Under the pieces are notes generated by a model that ran no database searches, was not told the origin of the DNA, and was given only the letters and a program-made list of their open reading frames with translations. A stretch of 64,000 nt of DNA from Dasypus novemcinctus. Its lineage: Eukaryota > Chordata > Mammalia > Cingulata > Dasypodidae. Numbering within the stretch: position 1 is the first letter of the stretch; the number at the start of each line of letters is the position of its first letter. Location of the stretch: contig NC_092216.1 of assembly GCF_030445035.2 (NCBI RefSeq), positions 16,059,405 through 16,123,404 on the forward strand. Reading direction: 5' to 3'. The position numbers and the translations under genes were made by a program. Of this stretch, positions 58,681-64,000 are shown in pieces.

Positions 58681-59124
58681 TAGTGTTCAGTTGCAGAAAT
58701 GATGATTGGTTTAGCTACTTTTATTTTTGCTAATTTTGTTCCTATAGATTAATAAATATTCTATCTTGCTTCACCACCTCATTAATGGTAGGTTTCTCTT
58801 AACACTGGGCCAAAAATGAAAGCAGCAATGAGTGATCTCTATCCTAGTAACTACATGGATTTGCACTCATTTCATTTTTATTCATTCCATTTTTATCTTT
58901 GATTTATTTTTGTCACATCTCCAATTTCATTATAAGTTAAAAAACAAAATAATATCTACAAATTTATATCATATTCAGTTTACGCTCTTCATGATATTAT
59001 GAATGGTTTCTCTAGACTTTCCACATTCCAACCAAAGCAGGTGTCTCTTAATATAGCATTTCAATCTCTTTAAAGTAGTTCATTGAAAACAATGGATTCA
59101 TTAGCTAGGCTAGCTACTACCTAG
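58681..59124. other. AT-rich sequence, nothing recognised
   Basis: Could be the decayed continuation of the ERVL-like element; no motif supports this. Confidence 0.35.
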
Positions 59125-59290
59125 AAAGTAAATAAAAATTGTGTTGTGGGTCATATGGTCCCTGTCACAATACTGAACTCTGTTGTAGAGAGAAAGCAGC
59201 CAAAAGAACATATGAATGAATAGAGGTCACTGTGTTCCAACAAAACTTTATTTACGGGAACCAAGTGTGGCCAGATCTGGCATACCTGCA
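59125..59290 (+). mobile_element. hAT-Charlie non-autonomous DNA transposon fragment
   Basis: Order of atggtccctgtcacaatact, gaactctgttgtagag, aagcagcc, then gtgttccaacaaaactttat, ttac and ggccagatctggcatacctg fits the widespread hAT-Charlie family with the 'ggccatatggtctctgtcgc ... aataaaactttatttac' core. Terminal inverted repeats are not preserved. Confidence 0.75.
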
Positions 59291-59869
59291 TACAGGAAGA
59301 TGCTATATGGTATGTTATGGGTTTAGGCACAACAGAAAATTTAAACAAAAGAACCACTTTATTATTTTAACAGCACAAGGGGTCCAAAAGAGCAGAGGAG
59401 GAGAGCTCATCATGGCTTGCCTCCTGGAGAGTCCAATTGCCCATGTCAGGGCTTGTGGATGGCAGCACCACATACCCAACTTTGTGTGGAAGACAAGATA
59501 CATCTTCCTTTATGAGAATATTTATACCACAGGAGATGGTATAAATGATGATGGTATGTCAATGAGCAAAAAGCATATATTATGCAAATTTTGTGCTGAG
59601 GTCCTGACATGAAAAGCAGCTGGGTTTGATTGTTCATGGTTTGGGGTTCAAGGTAAGGTCAGACTATTTCTTTAGACATAAAGTCTGCCCAGGCCTGCTA
59701 AATTGAGGTGTATCCATGATTTTCCCAACAACCTACTGCAGTTGGCCTACTCTTGCTTTACTCTATAATTTATGTTAAAAAGACAAAGCTGACCCAGTCT
59801 TTCTGGGTATGTACCCCTCATATATTTCCAGTAGTACAATCAGAGAGAATGAAAAACTTGTCACACAAA
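59291..59869. other. unique sequence, nothing recognised
   Basis: No gene. The 126-codon plus frame 59232-59612 begins in the transposon fragment and has no known domain. Confidence 0.45.
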
Positions 59870-59945
59870 TCATGAGTGGAGTTGCTAGGACTTGAACCCA
59901 TACCTGTATCTCACCAAAAATCCATGTTCCCAGACAGTATACTAT
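59870..59945 (-). repeat. MIR fragment (antisense)
   Basis: gttgctaggacttgaaccca and atgttcccagacagtatact correspond to the antisense MIR 5' part (gggattcgaacccag ... tgctctttccactat type). Confidence 0.6.
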
Positions 59946-60104
59946 ATATACAGCCTGTTTGATTTTATGCTTCTTTATTCATAATTCCACACTGATTTTC
60001 TAGTCAATGATTAAAAAAAAATATTTCGAAGAGGCAGATAGTTCTTGTACTTATTTACATGAATGTAGTATGATTTATGTTGTGAAACAAAAATCATGGA
60101 AAAT

Positions 60105-60290
60105 GGAATAATAATAATACCTAAGATTTATTAAGTTCTTACCATGTGCTTTATCCTGAAACACATTCCTGCATTATCTTAGGTAATCTTATTGGGTATT
60201 TGCTGTTACTTTCCTTATTTTGCAGGCCAACTAGTTTGGAAAACGCAATTTATTTAACAAGTGGTATTGCTGATATTTAAATTTAGGCAC
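60105..60290 (-). repeat. MIR SINE (antisense)
   Basis: aagatttattaagttcttac, catgtgctttatcctgaaac and ttattttgcaggccaactag follow antisense MIR order. Confidence 0.75.
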
Positions 60291-60715
60291 TGTTATTCTG
60301 TAACTGTACCTGAACACTACTGTTCTGTTATCAAAACATAGCTGTTTTATTAAGGTATTATCATGATCTGGAGGTGGGTATGTTTGTACAGTAGACTATA
60401 CACATGTGTGTTAGGTTATCAATGAGACTCTGAATTTTTTTCCTACAAATTTGCTTTGAAAACTTAAAAGATATATCCAGAAATGCTAAAATAAAGTGGC
60501 ATTTGATTTTAAAAAATAGTACTGTTATCAATTTTTTAATATTATGCAAGTAATGGCATACCCCCTTCAAATTTTCCATTAAATTTTTAAGATGATCTCT
60601 GGTATATCCAGCAAGCATTCTGATTGTTGATTTGCTATCTGTAAAATGCAACAAATTATTTAAATGATCTCTAACATTACCCCAAGTTCTAACATTTCAT
60701 TATTTCATCCTCTTG
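60291..60715. other. AT-rich sequence, nothing recognised
   Basis: No gene or repeat recognised; the 97-codon minus frame here has no known domain. Confidence 0.4.
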
Positions 60716-61331
60716 TCTACTATGGCAATTTGAGATTATTTTAAGAATTCCCAAAAGAATGATTATGTTTGTAAATTAATCTGTTCCTCTGGGTGTGACA
60801 CCTTTCAATTGTATCAAATTCAATTGAGGGGCCTTTGATTAGATTACCCGATAAGATTGCTGGAGGGCTTTATTGGATGATGTCAGTGAGGTATGACTCA
60901 GGTTGAGTCTCTGCCCCATTGCTGGGTCTGATATAAATATACAGACAGAATTAAAAAAGGAACTGCCATGTGAGAGAAAAGACTCAGGTTTTGCCTACAG
61001 AGACAAGACTTATGCTAAGAGAGAGAGGACTACAGGATCCGTTAAACACAAAGCCCCAAGAAGCTGGGCCCACAGAGCGACTCAAGAGGAGGTGAGCCCA
61101 GAGGGGGAAGGTTAATACTTCACAGAGATTGGTGACCATTTGCTTCATCACATGGCAACATAGCAGGTTCAATAGTAGCTGACTTTGTTGAGGAAGCATC
61201 TCTGCCTATGCCTTGATTTGGACATTTCATTGCCTTGGAACTGTAGGATATTATCACCAAATAATTCCCCATTATGAAGGCCAACAGAGTTACTGTACAT
61301 TGCATTGGTATTGTTTTGGCAAACTAAAACA
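60716..61331 (+). mobile_element. MaLR-like LTR
   Basis: Close relative of the 49424 LTR: tatggcaatttgagattatt, gaatgattatgtttgtaaat, ctctgggtgtgacacctttc, tgccttgatttggacatttc, ending ggcaaactaaaaca. The first base and duplication are not fixed. Confidence 0.82.
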
Positions 61332-61450
61332 TCTTCTTACAGTTAAGCCTTCTTCATGTCAATCATTAGAATGTAGCATTTATGAAAGTTACAGGTGTAT
61401 AACCGTGAGTCTAGATATTCAAAAATCAGATTTCAAAAGCCATATCTATA

Positions 61451-62173
61451 TATTTATTGGGCTTCACAAAGCAATACAAATACAAAGTTAGTGTTTACAC
61501 TATTTTACTTTGCAGTGACTGTGAATATCAGAAATGGGCTGACTTTTATAATGTATGAAAGGAAAATCTTAAAGTTCCAAGGCTGTGAAAATGTCCAAAT
61601 CAGGGCATCACCAAACATGCTGCCTAGCCAAATTCTGCTGTGGACATTCTGGACTCCTGCCACATATAAAGGCAAAGTAGTGGCCAGACTCTGCCTTCTC
61701 CTCCAGGCTCACTTTCTCCCCACATGCAGCTGTGGCATTCAGGCATATCATCTATCTCTTTACAAGCCTCATCTCTTCAGGGGCCTTATCTATTCAGCTT
61801 TGGGCTGCTCCACTGAATCCAGCCTCTGGACTCTCTCTCTTCACTTCCCAGGGTTTCTCTGTTGGCTCATTTTCTCCCAGAGTCAGCTGTGTGTGATCCT
61901 GGATTCCTTGCTCACATGGCAGGGTAAAAATGGCAGCTCTCTTCCCCTGGGTTCCATTTATGTAAGACTTCAGTAAAAGTATTAGGATCCACCTGAGGAC
62001 CCACATCTAGTCAAAAGTCCTTAACTGAGGGTATCTAATAAAAATTGATCTAATCAAAAGGAGTCTTAACTAGATTTAACCAAAAGGTGTCACCATATAG
62101 AATTGGTTTACAGACAGAGGAATGGCTTAATTTAAGAACATAATTTTCTGGGCTTCACAAAAGACTCAAACCA
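61451..62173 (-). mobile_element. MaLR-like LTR (antisense)
   Basis: tatttattgggcttcacaaa at the left and tctgggcttcacaaaagact near the right end; phrases aatgtccaaatcagggcatc and ggtgtcaccatatagaattg. It carries about 45 bp extra near 61485-61530 compared with the 47861 copy. The 193-codon frame 61395-61976 is a chance frame through it. Confidence 0.8.
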
Positions 62174-62473
62174 GGACCCACTGAATTGGAAATGACCTAA
62201 GAATACATCTCATTGCTACTGTTGATTCTTTTTGTAGTGTGTATATATTTTAAACACCTAAATACATATGTAAATCTTTTTCTATTTTAAAATACCTCAG
62301 ATTTTCAATTTACAAATATTAAGAAAGTTCTGTTGAATTAATATTCACAACATTTAAATAAAATCAGCCAACTTTTTTACCCATATATTTTAGTGGGTTT
62401 ATTCCCTTTGTTGCAGATAATTTTCCAAAGCCTCCAAAACAATTGTTATGGGGCAACCACTGATTTGTGATGG
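62174..62473. other. short AT-rich sequence
   Basis: Nothing recognised; the last 5 bp (gatgg) are the left target duplication of the following LTR. Confidence 0.45.
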
Positions 62474-62712
62474 TGTTTTAGTAAGCAAAAGGGTTACTGA
62501 GGCAAAATATGAGAAATTGGTTGGGTTTTGTAAAGGGTATTTATTTGGGGTAGGAGCTTACAGATACCAGACCATAAAGCATAAGTTATGTCCTTCACAA
62601 AGTCTATTTTCTGGTGCTGGAGCAAGATGGCTGCCGATGTCTGCTAAGGCTAAGGTTTCCCAGGTTCCTCCCTTCCAGGGTCTTGCATCTCTCTCAGTTC
62701 AAAGTTCCTTTC

Positions 62713-62854
62713 TGTTGGAGTTACGGACCCGAAGGGTATCGGGAATGAAAGATAAAGAGAGTGTTGCTGTGGGGGGAGTGGGGGGGTGGGGGCGGTGGGG
62801 GTGATTGGGACCTCGTATTTTTTGAATGTAATTTGTGAAAATAAATAATTTTAA

Positions 62855-62892
<38 letters not shown>

Positions 62893-63268
62893 AGAGAGAT
62901 TGGGATCAGGGGATCTGAGAGCATTGATTTTTCAAGCTCATCAGACAAATTTATTAGTCTCAGGGTCTTGCTTATATACCCCAATAGGTCATGAGAAGCA
63001 GGAACTTTTCTAGATAACAATTACCATTACCTCATTCTTACTAACCCAGTGAATTGATAGTTACCAAAGCTCATAAAGTTCTATTATATTATTGAAACAA
63101 ATATACTCATTAATCTTGTTGCTCAGGTTGTTCTGTTCTAGCAAGTCCTTGTTCCACCAGAATGTTACATCTCCTTGATTGCTTTGTGACCTGCACATAT
63201 ATCTCCATGACTCAGTGGTTAAGGAGGTAACCTGCTATTAGGGAAACAGCATGCCTTTGTTTCCCACA
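62713..63268 (-). mobile_element. solo LTR, 6-bp duplication (antisense), nested
   Basis: Runs from TGTTGGAGTTACGG to gtttcccaca with exact cctttc duplications (62707-62712, 63269-63274). On the minus strand it has a TATA (62973-62978 as tatata) followed within about 18 bp by AATAAA (62950-62955 as tttatt), the same compact arrangement as the other 6-bp-duplication LTRs. It contains a 127-bp L1 insert. Confidence 0.88.
62762..62888 (+). mobile_element. very short L1 3'-end insertion
   Basis: Only the last about 70 bp of the L1 3' UTR (gtgttgctgtggggggagtg, attgggacctcgtatttttt) plus an aaataaataaat tail. Target duplication ataaagagag (62752-62761 and 62889-62898) brackets it. Confidence 0.86.
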
Positions 63269-63794
63269 CCTTTCTTCCCAGGGCTTGCTTCTCTTTCCTC
63301 TGTGTGCTTACTTCCCAGGATGGCAGCTTAAGACTTCAGCATCAAGTTCCAACCTCATAACTCCAACACTAAAAACCCTCAGCTCTGTTCTTTTCCATGC
63401 CTTTTATCTGTCAGTCACCACCCACCAAGGCATGGGGACTCAATGCCTTAATGATGTGGGGGTTTACAGATGATGTGGCCCAATCAAAGCCCTAATCGTA
63501 ACTCAATCACACCCAGGTACAGACCAGATTACAAAAATAATCCAATATCTATTTTTGGAATTCATAACAATATCAAACTGTTACAGATGGCAAGTAGCTT
63601 TGTAAAAGCAAATGCATTGAAATTAAGTGTTAAATTTTAAATAAATTAAGTACACTCATTTTTAAATTATGATCTTTTAAGTATTATTTAAATGCTGATA
63701 TTAACCAAAAAGATTAGAATTGTTTCCTGAAAGATATATGTATGTATAATTTATCCATCTTTCTATAATACCAAAAACAGTGTTTCAGTCACTG

Positions 63795-63990
63795 TTTTAT
63801 GTGTGTGCTGTTGGTTAATCTTCACCACATTCAGGCCCTATTATTTCCATTTTACAGATGAGGAAACTGAAGAATGGAACATGAAGCAATTTGTCCAAGG
63901 ACCAGAGCTTTGAGCAATTGTCCAAGGTCGGACTGTCAGAGTGCGGTGGGTTTAGGATTTAAAAGCCATTACTGTGAGTCAGAGTCTTGC
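63795..63990 (-). repeat. MIR SINE (antisense)
   Basis: ttaatcttcaccacattcag, atttccattttacagatgag, gaaactgaagaatggaacat and gcaatttgtccaaggaccag follow antisense MIR order. Confidence 0.85.
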
Positions 63991-64000
63991 TTTGAGGCAC

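Larger units (their letters stand above)
62474..63585 (-). mobile_element. MaLR-like solo LTR (antisense) hosting a nested LTR and L1
   Basis: Runs from tgttttagtaagcaaaaggg to tcaaactgttaca, flanked by exact gatgg duplications (62469-62473, 63586-63590). Without the nested LTR (62713-63268) it is about 550 bp and aligns along its length with the LTR at 17121. Confidence 0.93.

Noticed and set aside
55545..61331. Paired LTRs of one provirus
   Set aside because: The two LTRs differ in start, length and body and match different relatives (49424-type versus a tgatggtttgaag-type), so they are not a 5'/3' pair.
61395..61976. 193-codon open frame
   Set aside because: It is a chance frame through an antisense MaLR-like LTR.
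63178..63225. tRNA-like phrase gactcagtggttaaggagg
   Set aside because: It lies inside the nested LTR (62713-63268), with no B box at the right distance.

Overview
This window reads as non-coding DNA from a placental mammal, almost certainly an armadillo (Xenarthra, Dasypus-like). The main clue is four long tRNA-derived SINEs of the DAS type (6667-7094, 20494-20928, 32194-32605, 43288-43655), a family known from armadillos, together with a dimeric tRNA-like SINE and a LINE-1 3' end that recurs with different 5' truncations. I found no intact protein-coding gene, tRNA gene, rRNA gene or CRISPR array. Nearly all open frames are chance frames or lie inside repeats.

Layout. 1-13 kb is GC-richer and carries mostly old repeats (MIR, L2, degraded L1), one DAS SINE, two MaLR-like LTRs, and a processed pseudogene of AMD1 (S-adenosylmethionine decarboxylase, 10037-11036). 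13-23 kb is an ERV-rich stretch: a class-I-like LTR, a 937-bp CpG-rich solo LTR, a LINE-1 that keeps 5'UTR and ORF1 but has lost most of ORF2, and two solo LTRs of one family in opposite orientation. 23-39 kb is AT-rich with little that is recognisable beyond L1, MIR and L2 pieces. 39.9-44.1 kb is an ancient L1 ORF2/3'UTR relic hosting two younger SINEs. 44.9-45.8 kb holds a second copy of the CpG-rich LTR. 47-64 kb is dominated by MaLR-like LTRs in both orientations, young L1 3' ends, a remnant of ERVL-type pol, a hAT-Charlie fragment, and a three-level nested insertion at 62474-63585.

Insertion chemistry sorts the elements. MaLR-like LTRs (start TGTAGCAGTT, end ACA or close to it) have 5-bp target duplications (ccact, acatc, tatat, gatgg; gtgat/gtgac). 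A separate set of LTRs has exact 6-bp duplications (agaacc, ccagat, aattat, aattgt, cctttc) and a compact promoter in which a TATA box sits only about 20 bp from an AATAAA signal.

Nothing here demonstrates a new functional system. The most notable items are the tandem-repeat length variation and shared U3 block of the 6-bp-duplication LTR group, the half-L1 (5'UTR-ORF1-3'UTR) structure, the inverted LTR pair, and a short CpG-bearing retroposed-looking block I cannot identify. Element boundaries not marked by target duplications are approximate.
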